DNA of 64,000 bases from Polyporus tsugae (Eukaryota; Basidiomycota; Agaricomycetes; Polyporales; Polyporaceae), in the NCBI GenBank assembly GCA_024305745.1, contig JAHRBS010000007.1, positions 496,001 through 560,000 of the forward strand, in the 5' to 3' direction. The notes under the pieces were generated by a model. The model saw only the letters and a program-made list of their open reading frames with translations. It searched no databases and had not been told where the DNA came from. The position numbers and the translations under genes are program-made. Of this stretch, positions 21,850 through 32,785 are shown one piece after another (position 1 is the stretch's first letter; the number at the start of each line of letters is the position of its first letter).

Positions 21850-23530
21850 GTACAGAAGAGATTACTAGACGCTCTTCCCTCTCTCTCGAACCACCATCCA
21901 ACAACAACACCGTTCATCGTCCAGCCAGGAAGCCTCCCCGTAGACGAGTATGAGATGGCAATCTCCATCCGATTGGAGAGGCTTCACGTGCGCCGGGAGC
22001 CGTTGAATGCTCGGGACGTAGCCGGATGAATCGCCTGGCCGAAGCGTGGGCGCTGGTTCGCGAGAAGGCGGCTGCGCTGGAGGCCCAGTGCGGGCGGAGG
22101 GACGCTCTTTAGTAGCGTCCGTTGGACCCTGCGTTATCCAGACAGGAGGGCAACAGGATCAACGAAGCGATTGGGGACCCCGGACAGTGCAGAGGTAGAC
22201 TTGAAGGACAACCGACATCATCTACATCTACAGCCCAGGCAACTAGCATCGTGCACGAAAACCTCGCATCGCTGAAAATCATGGAAGACAGCGCAAGCGG
22301 AATGGTGGCCGTAGTTGGGATCGAGGGCGATTACAAGGTGAGCTGTATCATTATGCGCCTGCCCTGTGCTCCGGCTGAACTCTGGCTCCTTGAGAGAATC
22401 AAGGAGCGGTTGGAAACGACATTCGGGCGACATCCAACGCGCTGCACGACGCTTTTCCCGGCCTCTCGGTCCCCGGACATGCTCAGGGATCTGTCCAACA
22501 GCAGCAAACCTGGTCTCCTGCCAAGTCCATTGACCGCTCCGGGCATTCCGAGGGACCTAGATGCACCCGAATCGCGACGGATCCCACTGGAGGGGGAGCG
22601 AGCAGTTCATCTCCGTTGTCATGAAGTCCTGTTCTCGCTAACAAGTGATGGTGGTATTTAGGCCGGGTCGCGCTGCCGACTGCGAGCACGGCTGAAAAGA
22701 TCAAAGCGAGATATTCCGCTCTCGTGTCGCTCCCGCTTCCATATGACATCCCTGATTCTCTGCCACCGATTCTGATCCTGGCGCCATACTCTATGTACTT
22801 GACTTTGTCGGGACGACCTGCGGTGCGAGTCCGTTTCCTTCAGCATTTGTCCTTGAGCTAACACGACCTCTCGCCAGCTGCTGCGGATCTTTCTCAAGGT
22901 ACGACAGAGACATGACGCGCATATAGTCAGGTTGGGAAACTATCGGGTCTTCCCGGTGCGTGCCATTCAGAGTGGGAAGCGCACGGGTACTTCCTGACCC
23001 TACTGTTCAAGTGCAGCCCGAACCCTCGGCCCGTGAACATGGCGCACAGGTGGACCGGTGCCGACATCTCGGGAAAGGTTGACAAACCGACTGGTGAGTA
23101 CCTGCGAATGTTTGGAGATAGGTGGCCACTCAACTATCACGAATAACACTTTTACAACAAGGTCGGAAAGTGGTACTACGAAGGGATTTACAAGGCGTTC
23201 CGCCGACTCGTGCCCGCGAGAGTGGGTACGCTTGTCGGAAGAGGTCCGTGCCTCATTTCATTCTGCTATACAGACATCGCAAGCCCTGATCAAGGAAACG
23301 CTCGCGGGGCGGAAGAACAACTCCCCGCAGAACGTCTACAAAGCTAGCCAACTGTACTCCGTAGGAGCTCTCAAGGTCGCCTGCATAGGCTTGCAGTGCA
23401 TCGGGTTCAACAACACCCTCTACCGCAGCCTCCTTGAACACGCGGCGCGGTGCACGCAGATGGGCAAGTGGCATCCGCAGGCTGGCGGGTTCAACACGGG
23501 ACTCGGCACCGGATCCAACGTGTATTAGAG
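21850..23530 (+). pseudogene. DUF6697-like pseudogene (second copy)
   Basis: Copy of the 16539-18634 gene. The 5' flank is also shared (GCGTGAGAAGGACG at both loci). Recognisable blocks in order: SIRLERLHVRREPLNARDV, a linker with PSPLTAPGIPRDLDAPES, TAEKIKARYSALVSLPLP, a DUF6697-domain remnant with NMAHRW and KVGKWYYEGIYKAF, and the helical block NSPQNVYKASQLYSVGALK, then AGGFNTGLGTG. Frames change several times and stop codons occur (for example TAG in the opening coiled coil), and the C-terminal Gly-rich tail is cut at TAG 23526-23528. Clearly non-functional as a full protein; ORF fragments of 156 and 179 aa survive. Confidence 0.85.
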
Positions 23531-24026
23531 TGGAAACTTCAACCCAAACGTGCATGGGATTGCCAGCGGATTCTGGACCTGGACCAGATGGACTTCCTAC
23601 TGGCGGTATGGCTTCTGGCGGACATGTCTCAGGACCCGTGAGTGGATCTGGATCTGGACTTAGCCTTGGCCTTGTACTGGGACATGGGCGGCCGCTTGTG
23701 TTTGGATTCTGCAGCACACTGGTCCTCGAGGACGTCCTCAGCTCAACGTCCCCTCTCATGATCCAGCTAGATCAGCCTTAAGTATACTGGTACTCGCACC
23801 TCCCCGCCATTGAACCGGATGCAGACCACGAAGAAAAGTGGTATGAACAGAAGGAGCCATTCATAGGCTCTCCTGCCATATGTGGTCGATGCGCGTTATC
23901 GATCAAGACGCGGAAGCAGCGAGGAGGGGGAACGAGACAGGGGTGCCGCGGTGGAGCCGCTCTCCACAGATTGGTCGCCTGGCTTTCCCTCTATTCCCAA
24001 GCCTCAGGCCTGCTTGCATCTTCATC
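23531..24026. other. intergenic, BTB-copy 5' flank
   Basis: The last part (about 23960-24026) is similar to the sequence just upstream of the BTB starts at 46.4 kb and 49.0 kb (translated FPLF.S..PA), so the duplicated BTB unit includes its 5' leader. Confidence 0.5.
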
Positions 24027-24956
24027 ATGGACACCGGGGATAGACAGAACAACTTAATCGAAGGCAATAGCTCCGCTCACCCACTGACTGGGCAAGTCCA
24101 AGCTCCAAAACGCGATCAAGTTTACTGGTTTGACGACGGGAACCTGATCGTTGTTGCCGGGGACGTCGAATTTCGGATCTACCAGCGTCCTCTCGCGGAC
24201 CAATCAGTTGTGTTCCAGAACATGTTCACCCAAGCTGCAATTATCCGCCTCACCAACAAGTACCAGTTCAAGGACCTGTGCGATCAAGCTATCGGGTATC
24301 TTACGACCTACTACACGACCTCCTTCGATGCTTGGGTCGACGGTTGTAACGCCGCCCAGTGGCAGCCGGACCCCGTCCACGCCATCACCGCAATCAACCT
24401 CGCTCGGCTCACGGACACTGTCGCCATCCTCCCCACGGCCTTTTACATCTGCGCGACACTCGGCCCCGATCTGGTGCACGGCTCCCCCCTCGAGGACGGG
24501 TCGACAGAGCAGCTCACGCCAGAGGACATGCGCCTCGTCCTCGAGATGAAGGCGCGCCTCGCGGCAGAGATCGCGCACACCACGTTCCTCCTCTTTCGTC
24601 CCCCGGGCGCGCAGGTGTGCCTCAGACCATCCGGGTGGGCCGCCTGCGGCCTCGTCTGGCGCAGGCTCCTAGAGTACGCGGGACTCGGAGAGCCCAAGGC
24701 GCCGCACTCCGTCGCCTCCGAGCGTGCGCTGGACGGCTGGGTCGTGAATGCGGACAGCTTGCCTGTCATATCGTCCACGCCTCTGCCGGGGTTTCCGGTG
24801 GTAGAAATATTGGGCCTGGGGTATTTCGCGGACCGCAGGCTGTGCAAAGCATGCTGGAACCACTTCCAGGCGCGCGACCGGGAGCTGCGGAGGCAGGTAT
24901 GGGGGAAGTTGCCCGAGTTTCTCGGGCACACGATCGAGGGCTGGGATGCTGCGTGA
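24027..24956 (+). CDS. BTB/POZ-family protein with internal deletion
   Basis: Uninterrupted 309-aa frame from the ATG at 24027; an upstream in-frame ATG at 23880 would add 49 aa, but the sister copies suggest that part is leader. It reads YWFDDGNLIVVAGDVEFRI, LADQSVVFQNMFTQA, then directly AIIRLTNKYQFKDLCDQ. Compared with the copy at 46.4 kb, about 55-60 residues of the BTB core (from the VDGCTVVVLDD strand to DIAFIS) and the intron are gone, in frame. The C-terminal half is complete: NAAQWQPDPVHAITAINLAR, LPTAFYICATLGPDL, cysteines in LCKACWNHFQARDRELRR, and the end EGWDAA. The only BTB copy here with an open frame, but its fold is probably broken. Role unknown. Confidence 0.75.
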   Translation: MDTGDRQNNLIEGNSSAHPLTGQVQAPKRDQVYWFDDGNLIVVAGDVEFRIYQRPLADQSVVFQNMFTQAAIIRLTNKYQFKDLCDQAIGYLTTYYTTSFDAWVDGCNAAQWQPDPVHAITAINLARLTDTVAILPTAFYICATLGPDLVHGSPLEDGSTEQLTPEDMRLVLEMKARLAAEIAHTTFLLFRPPGAQVCLRPSGWAACGLVWRRLLEYAGLGEPKAPHSVASERALDGWVVNADSLPVISSTPLPGFPVVEILGLGYFADRRLCKACWNHFQARDRELRRQVWGKLPEFLGHTIEGWDAA

Positions 24957-25354
24957 CCGTTGAATATTGAATGGCTGCAAGCGTCTGTGCTCTCCCTTGG
25001 CCGTTGTGTCGTCGCCTTGTAATGCATTATTTGGGATGTTTTTGGGACATTGGAATATCCACAAGGGAAGATGTACTGAGACTGGTTGCGACTTCCTTAT
25101 ATTCTAGACAGATTTTGGCTCTCAGTTCTCGTGGAAACGGACACGGTGTACGAGCAGACAAGCTGGAACGATTCTCCAGGGGTTTAGCGTTGTACAACAT
25201 TCATTGTTATAAATACATGCGCTTTATCTGAGCACCGCGGCGTCCCTGACATCATCGTCTACTTCATGCGTAGACGAACCGAAAGCTGCAACCTGTGGTG
25301 TATGATCTACAGTAGCCACATATACAATCACCAACGGAGGTCGTCTTGTAAATG
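24957..25354. other. intergenic, nothing recognised
   Basis: 400 bp between the convergent BTB copy and F-box gene. Confidence 0.5.
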
Positions 25355-27109
25355 CTACACATGGGTCAAGAAACGATACCCTGAAAAGACGATCGGCTCC
25401 TCAACCAATCCTTGGAGGCGTCTGATACCACTTTCGACCAACTGGGGCTTGAGAGCTGCGAGGTCGACGGTCGAGGCGACAGGATCACCCTTATTTATGC
25501 AACCCTCTTCGTACGAGAAGAACTCGAGGCGGGATAAGCGGTAGCCCCGTCGGCTGCGAGCTACCAGGACCCCTTGGAAGATCATGCAGCATTCGCGAAA
25601 GTGGACAGCGACGACGCCGTCGGGCGGGATGTCGCCGCACCTGAGCGCGCTGCTGATCGCGGAGCGGCGCTTCGTCGCAAAGCCCACGGTGAGGTCCTTC
25701 AGAAGGGGAAGCAGCATTGAGAAGGGGGGGGCCAGCGGATTTAGCGTTTCGAGGAATTCGAAGCACTCGTTGCTGCGGCTGTGGAGGATGAAGTGGGTGA
25801 GGTGCGGGAATGCGGGTAGAATAATCCGGCCCTTGAACGTAACAGGTATGGTCTGTGAGGGGCGCTGAGCCATGAGGAGGTGCGAGACGGGCGCGTTGGT
25901 GCGGATGAAGACACGGAGGATCCTTTCGACCTGGGATGGGTTGGATGAGGGGAAGCTAGCGCAGACGCGAAGGCGTCCGACACCGTCGGTGTGCCCGTGT
26001 ATTGTTGATATCGGGCCACTTTGGATGGCTACCTGGTCTATGAGCGAGACCACCCCGTCCAACGCGGCGCCTGGCACGAAAAGGTCACCTTGTGGAAGCC
26101 ACGGCCGGGGGACAACCTCGATGTCGACATGAGTTGAGGAAGGAAAGGTCAGGAGTGATAGCATCGCGGAGACCACATCCCGGTGTGACCTTATCCGCAA
26201 TAGCGCGAGCTTTGGGAAAGCACGAGAAGGAGGGCAAGATTGCGTGGCATGGAAGAGTGTGGTGTCCCGAATGTCCAACACCCTCAGCCTGGGGTAGTCT
26301 TGCAATGATTGAAGGACCTGTGCGAGCGATACCATGGACCGGGATGAACCGGATTCACCATCCCCATGATCCGACCGAAGGGCGATCTCTCGGAGTGTAT
26401 TCGGCCAGGAGTGGCGGAAGAGACGAGCGGGAAGGGTGAGCCGAGTGAGCCGAGGTAGTTTTTTAGTCGACAGCGAACGAGGCTCCGTCACTCCTTGATC
26501 CGGAGCAGATAAACAGACGGCAAGGTCTCCGAGACGAGGCATACCTGCATGAAGTGCCTGCCATAGCCACTCCAGCTGATCGCCGCCTTGAGTGGAGAGT
26601 TGGAGAGAGGTGATTCGATCCGCAAGTCCAATCAACTGGAGATGTCCTCGGGAGGAAATGGACGAGAGGCGTAAAGAAACATCCCTGGGAGCAGAGCGGA
26701 GGCAAGCAGCAGCGAGGTAGTCCTCGTCGGAGGCATCTTTGTCTTCGCTCAGCAGGCAGAACTCGTCTCCGGCTACGGCGACAGCCCAGAACTGCGACGT
26801 GTGGAGGAGAAACAAGCGCCACAGGCGACAGACGTGGGCAAGACGTAGACTCTTCCGGTCTTGCCATGCATCTATGAAGATCCTGGAGAGTATCTCCTCG
26901 GGGAGACGGTGAACTGGAACAAGAGCGTTTTGGATGGAATGAAGGGCAAGGGTGTATCTGTGATACTCTTCTGCTTTGGCTGCGCTCCATGCACGCATGT
27001 CCGGAATGCTGAGCCCGACAAGACTTGAGTGCTCTACAGCAGGCAGCGACGACAGTGCCACTGAGATATCGTTGGCGAACGGCAGCCCATGCATGACGAC
27101 CTGGGCCAT
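25355..27109 (-). CDS. F-box protein with leucine-rich C-terminus
   Basis: Single-exon 584-aa frame on the minus strand. Residues about 65-105 form an F-box (VHRLPEEILSRIFIDAW, then LAHVCRLWRLFLLHTSQFW), which would bind Skp1 in an SCF ubiquitin ligase. The rest has irregular Leu-rich segments (RLTRLTLPARLF, RLRVLDIRDTTLF, LALLRIRSHRD, HLTHFILHS) as in the large, rapidly evolving Agaricomycete F-box families; these would choose the substrate. Start chosen at the first ATG (MAQVVMHGLPFAND). No introns are needed. The target is unknown. Confidence 0.85.
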   Translation of the reverse strand: MAQVVMHGLPFANDISVALSSLPAVEHSSLVGLSIPDMRAWSAAKAEEYHRYTLALHSIQNALVPVHRLPEEILSRIFIDAWQDRKSLRLAHVCRLWRLFLLHTSQFWAVAVAGDEFCLLSEDKDASDEDYLAAACLRSAPRDVSLRLSSISSRGHLQLIGLADRITSLQLSTQGGDQLEWLWQALHAGMPRLGDLAVCLSAPDQGVTEPRSLSTKKLPRLTRLTLPARLFRHSWPNTLREIALRSDHGDGESGSSRSMVSLAQVLQSLQDYPRLRVLDIRDTTLFHATQSCPPSRAFPKLALLRIRSHRDVVSAMLSLLTFPSSTHVDIEVVPRPWLPQGDLFVPGAALDGVVSLIDQVAIQSGPISTIHGHTDGVGRLRVCASFPSSNPSQVERILRVFIRTNAPVSHLLMAQRPSQTIPVTFKGRIILPAFPHLTHFILHSRSNECFEFLETLNPLAPPFSMLLPLLKDLTVGFATKRRSAISSALRCGDIPPDGVVAVHFRECCMIFQGVLVARSRRGYRLSRLEFFSYEEGCINKGDPVASTVDLAALKPQLVESGIRRLQGLVEEPIVFSGYRFLTHV

Positions 27110-28556
27110 TGTCGCAGTGAGTCGGTTCTACGATACATTCAGCGATGTGTCTTTAAGTGATAACTGCTATGGGTTGAATGACTTACATGTACAATGGAAG
27201 TGGCGGGCTACTATGGTCGACGAACGGGATCAAAGGGATCGGGACGTTAGACGCCGCAACCGGTACCAGTACTTGACGCTGAACGCCGCATGTCTGTGCT
27301 ACATAGTTTGCCACAATAATGAGCACTCGGATTTCTTTTGCGGCGCTGCAGGCTTGTCGACCGGCGACCCTGCCTCTCGGATGCTGTGGCTTCTGTTCAT
27401 CTTTGGCTTGCGTCTCCACCCACACGGGGACGATGTCGAGCTCACTGGCACCTGGGTCTCGAACATGACGCTGGCCAGCTTGTCGCCCGCGGGGGCTCAG
27501 GGCAAACTCAATTAATTCTCGGACTGCACAGCGGACACGTTTGCTCACGAAGGTCCCGAGGGCACTGGCCCTCAGGCCTGATAGTTCGTAGTGACTACGA
27601 GTGGACAATGTTAGCGGAGCTTGAGCAATAAAAACATGTCTACTTACCTATTTTTTGTCGTGATTTCGTTTGTTTTGGCTTCGGAACCCCGGAGTGGTGG
27701 CAGGATCTTTGGATCATGGCCGGGCGGAGCCTGCCCCGCCGGACACGAGACACTGATCTAAGCCCCAATCCAGACGGGGCTGGCCGCGCTCTATTGAACC
27801 TAGCCCTCTCTCCCTCTCTCTCAACGCTGGGTCGACGTAAACTTGAACAACGCCGTACACGGTGCATGATACAGTAGCATCCTGTACAACCACTTTTAGA
27901 GGTGGGATGATGATGGAGACGTTTAAGGTGCACCTCGGACATCCTTCATAACTCGTCGCCCCTCCTCTTCGCCCTCGTCCTCGGCGGATCTTGAACGTCT
28001 ACTCTGAGTACGCCCGGAAGCCCATTCAACGCTACGAACACTTCGCCCTGAGCTTGGGACCAGCTTTCGCGTGGAACGCTGAGAATTTGAACGTCTTGAA
28101 GTTCCCCGACACGACCGAGGCGGGTCAAGAGAGGGTGAACCAGCAGCCCATCAGGGCTGCTGTAGAGCGCGGACGTCGGCGAAAGTGTGACTGTGATCAG
28201 AACATTGTCTTCCATATGCTGAGCGAAAGCAGTCGTCATGGTGCAGACGAGTGTTAGAACGAGATGGTGGTGCGGAGGCAAAAGACGAAGGTGCACAGCA
28301 GTGCGCACACCCTCCACACGCCAGGCTCCCTCGTTTTTGCCGACCTCGTCCACCCTCACCCCATCCGAGGACCCCAGCGTTCAGAAGGATTGCCCCCTCA
28401 AACCTAGATGAAGCACAAGTCCAGCATTGGGCCGCCAATAGACGGCGATGGGCACAGGACAAATGGCTCGACCTCTTATGTAGTGTACCGCCGCTTCTCT
28501 CGACACCATCACCTACTACCCAGCTCCGGGCTTTCCTCAGACATCCCTCGCCCTAA
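27110..28556. other. intergenic, nothing recognised
   Basis: 1.4 kb upstream of the F-box gene and of the inositol-kinase remnant. Open frames of 88-179 aa exist on both strands with no domain, and I treat them as chance. A pyrimidine-rich stretch lies around 27790-27830. Confidence 0.5.
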
Positions 28557-29715
28557 TATTCACCGCGGAGGGCTCAAGGACACTCCCGCTCGACTCGCAG
28601 GTCGGCGGCCACCCAGGCGTACTCACGAGCGAGGACGGATCGCTGCTCATCAAACCCACACACCCCCCAGAAGTCGCCTTCTACCAGTCCGTGGGCGCAG
28701 ACCCAGGCTTCGCGCCCTTGCGCCCGTTCGTCCCCAAGTTCTACGGCACAAGTACTCCGCCTTGAAGGCAAAGTCGACGAAGCCGCTGGGGCCGCAGACG
28801 AGGCAGGGACCATCAAGGTCGTGGAGGTTACCACAGAGGTCGAGAAAGCTGAGTATATGCGTTTTATTTCGCTACGGTCGCGCGTGGTCTCAAAAGACTG
28901 AGGCTTGCTGGCGGCTGCACAGTCCCTAGTGCTCGAGAACCTCTCGCATACCTTCGCGAAGCCCAACATTCTTGAGATCAAGCTTGGAACGGTGCTCTAC
29001 GGCGACGGTGCGGGCCCGGAGAAGCGCGCGCGCATGAAAAAGACCGCGCGCGAGACGACGTCGCGCTTAACAGGGGTGCGCTTAACAGGCTTTCAGGTAC
29101 AGTAAGTTCTGGTTGAAGCGCTTCAGGTGGTTATCCTGACGCCGCAGGGGTGATAGGTGTATAATCTCGCCACAGGGAAGGCTGTCAAAACGCCCAAGGC
29201 ATATGGCAAGTCTATCAAGCCCACCAATCTCCCCGAAGGCTTCGCGCGGTTCTTCCCATTCGGTGCCGCGCCCGACGCTCCACAAGAGCCGACTACGGAT
29301 GGCGAAAGCATTGTGAAGCCTGCGACAGGGACCGGTCTGCCGCCCGATATGCTACTGCCTGTGCTCGAGTCGATGAGGGAAGACGTCGCCGAGGTCCGTG
29401 CGGCGCTCGCACAGGTGCACATACGGATGGTCGGCGGGAACTTGCTCATCATCTACGAGGCAGGCTTGGAGCGCGCGCACGAAGGTCTGAAGTGGCTGGG
29501 GGAGGCCCAGGAAGATGAAGATAACGACGAGGAGAAGTGTGGGCCCGCCATACCTCGTGAAGCTCATCGACTTTGCGCACACGAAGACCGTGCTTGGGAT
29601 GGGGCCCGACGAGGGAGTGTTGAAGGGCGTGGACACGGTTTTGAGACTGTTGAATGAACCCATCGAGCAGACCAAGGCGGTGCTTGCGTCAAAGGACGCT
29701 ACGCCAGCGTCATGA
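28557..29715 (+). pseudogene. inositol polyphosphate (multi)kinase, broken
   Basis: IPK-family sequence (Arg82/IPK2 type: phosphorylates inositol phosphates in the nucleus). Blocks in order: LDSQVGGHPGVLTSEDGSL, PPEVAFYQSV, FVPKFYGT, VLENLSHTFAKPNILEIKLG (the P-x3-D-x-K-x-G motif, with Glu for Asp), EKRARM, then over an intron (29097-29156) RLTGFQ-VYNLATGKAVKTP, HIRMVGGNLLIIYE, and VKLIDFAHTK with GMGPDEGVLKGVDT. Lesions: one extra base near 28750 (FYGT to LRLEGK changes frame); the expected splice donor near 28838 reads AAAG-CTGAGT; and a frame change in the acidic run near 29530, before GPPYLVKLIDF. An imperfect tandem repeat (unit CGCTTAACAGGGGTG, 29064-29089) adds residues RLTGV. No clear ATG. 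Probably a pseudogene, or less likely carrying sequence errors. Confidence 0.85.
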
Positions 29716-30351
29716 CAAGGGCTTGGCACATCGTAGAACTAAGAACAGACACTATCCACGTATTGTGAGCAGCAATACATTTTATGTACACGTCGCTGAT
29801 TTACACCAGAAATGGGACATGTTACCACTACTATGCATCTGACAGACGTCAGCATCGCGACCTACGGAGGTGTCGGTCCTTATGTACATGGTGTTCAAGA
29901 ATATGTCAATGCGGCCAAGCTGGGCTTAAGGTTGCAGTGTTTCCGTGAGGTGCCTCGTAGGGAGCTTCGTTCGGGTGTGCGGCCGAGGCTTCGAGGAGGC
30001 TCTCATGCCTGATCACCCCACCGTCCTTTACATCCGCGCCGCCCGTCGGAGGTGCTCAAGACGTGTCGCCGCCTCGATTTTTGAGGCGAAACAGGTGGCG
30101 ACATCCGCGTTTGAACTCCTGGGATGAGGGTTCCGAAGGAGGGTACTTGAACTGTGGCACAATTCCATGGGATATCAGTACCGTCTTGACGATAAGTTGG
30201 AGTATACATTCAACTGTAGGGAGGGATACACAGCGACAACAATCGACAAAATTTCTATTCGGAATTGTGACGGTTAAACTGACATGTACTGGCGAGCACA
30301 CAGCAGCGCATATATCCTGCAAATCCGTGACATACTTTTACGAGGCAATCA
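29716..30351. other. intergenic between convergent genes
   Basis: 636 bp, no gene recognised. Contains an imperfect hairpin at 30065-30102 (GTCGCC-GCCTC pairing with GAGGC and GGCGAC). Confidence 0.5.
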
Positions 30352-31557
30352 CTACCCGCCAGCGACCATCTGTGCCGCACGTTCAAATAAGGCGGGGATT
30401 GTTTGTTCGCAGGGCCCGTAGAAAACGAAATCCGCCTTGTCGTCGCCCTGCGAAGGGGCCAGGTTGAATACCGCGACCGTGCCCCCGTTCTTCTTGACGG
30501 TCGTGGCATACGATGCCGCGGGATGGACCTGTGGAAGGAGCTTGTCAGACTCACTAGTCGAATGAACAAGCGGATGTCGTACACGGGAACTTGTCCCAAC
30601 AACGAGGAGAACGTCCACTTTCGTGAGGACGCGTGTGATTTCACCCTGGCCCTCCGGTATCTCACCAAACCACACGATAGCGGGGCGAAGCAGCCCGCCA
30701 CAGCGCCCATATCTACATACTCCTTTGTCAGCTCAATGCCCCGAGGCAGATGCGAGTAGCGCACCTGTTCGACCCAGACCATTCCGGTCCCCCACAGCGC
30801 GGAAGCTGCTCCACGGCGATAGTCCCCTCCCCGTTCTTAGCCCTTTCGATCACATCTTGGTTATCGAAGACAGGTGCCAAAGGCGTCTCCGCAGTCGTTT
30901 TGACGGCCTTGCACTGAGTACACATGAAACGGTAACACGACCCGTGCATCTCGACGAGGCGCGCATGAGCAGCGGTTCGCTCGTCAAGATCTAATCGATC
31001 CTCGGGAGAACGTGCGTTGGCAAGTGTCTCTTCGAGTGCCCGCCGGCAAAGACCATCGAAGTTCTGCGTGACGTACAGCGGAGGCGCATCTTTCTGTAGG
31101 AGCTTGGGGAAGATCCGACCCCGGATGGATGGGAGAGACAGAGATGCCAGCGCATAATGTGCTGCATTCGGCTTTGCCTCGATACATCTGGGTGAGAAAG
31201 GGTCAGTACATCGATGCCCGGAGCGCACAGAGTATGTTTGACACAACTGATCGCGTCTTGGATGAAAATATGCCCAGACGCGGCCGGGATTATCTTGGAA
31301 GGCTTGGAGAGAGGCGACTTCCATGGGATTCTGCGAGGGGCTAGATGAGTATCCTGTACAACGCGCACAACGTTAGAAAGCCAGACAGTTGTGAGCCACT
31401 GTCCGTTTGTGCCACGATACGTGGTGATACCAGACGCCGCGCTCAGGCCGGCTCCCGTAAGAATTCCGGGGCATTTGCTGGATGAAAGGATGTTGCAGAA
31501 TGCATCCAAGTCACTGGATGGTTGACCAACAGCCCCTCCGGTCGGAACGTCGGACAT
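30352..31557 (-). CDS. sirtuin, NAD-dependent protein deacylase (SIRT5-like)
   Basis: Exons on the minus strand: 31557-31387, 31330-31248, 31187-30765, 30712-30583 and 30528-30352, joining to 327 aa. The NAD pocket is ILTGAGLSAASGI then TYRGTNGQW. YVTQNFDGL is the TQN block, MHGSCY carries the catalytic His, and zinc cysteines are MCTQC plus LPRCGG and GRCGGLLRP. AIVWFGE, LLVVGTSS and VHPAA complete the Rossmann core, with NLAPSQ and FYGPCEQTIPAL at the end. GAG.S.ESG.TYRG spacing and an RRD in the Ala/Tyr/Arg-like helix (YFHPRRDQ) point to the class III SIRT5-like group, which removes acyl groups from lysine. No mitochondrial presequence is obvious. Two introns (31247-31188, 60 nt; 30582-30529, 54 nt) are multiples of three with no stop. 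Divergent from the APH-like kinase. Confidence 0.92.
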
Positions 31558-31774
31558 GATGTCGTGCGGTAAGTATCAGGAAAGAGAGAAAAGCACAGCC
31601 AGCTGTACTACTTACTCTTGTTAGTACCGAATATTGGCAATGGGTTGTTGGCGCACAGCCACTTCATCAATAGGGATAAATACTCGGTGTAAGAAATGGG
31701 CGCCTCGGCAGGTTGCCATTGCCACTCGAGTCCCTCCGTACGCCTGTACCCTCAACATTTACCTCCGCATTGCC

Positions 31775-32785
31775 ATGGTTCTTGAGCCCACCAAGTACGC
31801 AGAACTGCATCTGTATTAACCTGTGCTGATACTTTGCAGCTCCATCGACAGTCTATCCGACGAGGAGCTATATCGCTTGATTGAAGGCGTTTCTCGCGAT
31901 CGCGACCAAACCATCGGCCACGTTCCGTGCATAGACGGCGGCATCCATGCCCCGGTGTGGCGTATTGCACCGGATGCTGCTGCCAAGCTGTCTCGAGGAC
32001 CGAGCGAAGCATACACGATGCAGCTCGTGCGCGACAACACATCCATCCCCGTTCCCACCATCCGTCGCGTCCTGCCAGACCGTCGATCAGCCACCGGCTG
32101 CTACTGGATAGTCATGGACTACATCGAGGGAAGCACTCTCCTCGATCTCTGGGATGCGCTCACCGATGAGCGCAAGCGCAGCATCATCGACATCCTGGCA
32201 CGCTACGTGCGCGAGCTCCAGGGTGTCCGTCTCCCGAACCCATCAGTCCCCGGTCCCCTTCACCCCGATGGCAAGCCCGTGAAATGCAACGCGTCCTTCT
32301 TCAGTGACGACAACGCGGGACCTTTCAGCTCGTATCAGGAGATGGCTGACTGGTTCGACCGCCAGCGCGTCCGCTGCAGGATCCACAACCACAGGCTATT
32401 CGGATGGTTGATGCCATGTCCCAAGTTTGATGCCACCCATCCTCTCGTCCTCTGCCACATGGACATCCACCCTCGTAATATTCTGATCGACAAGGTTGGG
32501 ACCCCGTGGCTCGTGGATTGGGGTGTCGCTGGGGTGTACCCGACGTGGTTCGAATACGCGGCCATCGCAGTGTCAGTCCAGGCTGACTATCGGTTGGTCG
32601 CTGTGCCCGCTTGGAGGGACCTTGCCGCAAACGCGTCAACCATCGCCGGTGATTACGCACGGCACTACGATGACTTTTTGTCGGTGTTGTTTAGCAGCGC
32701 CAATGGAATCAATTTCGATGACTTGGCTGAAGAGATAGATTTTCCTGACGACTACTTCGAGAAGTTAGGTATTACGGTGGATTAG
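31775..32785 (+). CDS. APH-family phosphotransferase-like protein
   Basis: Two exons: 31775-31794 (MVLEPTN) and 31840-32785, 321 aa. It has the aminoglycoside phosphotransferase / choline-kinase-like fold: WRIAPDAAAKLSRGPSEAYT at the nucleotide-binding strand, YWIVMDYIEGSTL at the hinge, LCHMDIHPRNILID as the catalytic loop (Asp in HMD-x-H-x-x-N), and LVDWGVAGVYP as the metal-binding DFG equivalent (Asp-Trp). Such genes are amplified in Agaricomycetes. The substrate is unknown, and resistance to aminoglycosides is not implied. The short first exon was chosen because the downstream ATG at 31823 lies inside the intron. Shares a 217-bp divergent promoter with the sirtuin gene. Confidence 0.92.

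Noticed and set aside
26976..27608. ORFs on both strands upstream of the F-box gene
   Set aside because: No domain, no codon pattern of a gene and no splice structure; they partly overlap each other antisense.
30065..30102. hairpin as a transcription terminator
   Set aside because: The inverted repeat is imperfect and interrupted, and intrinsic terminators are not used by RNA polymerase II.
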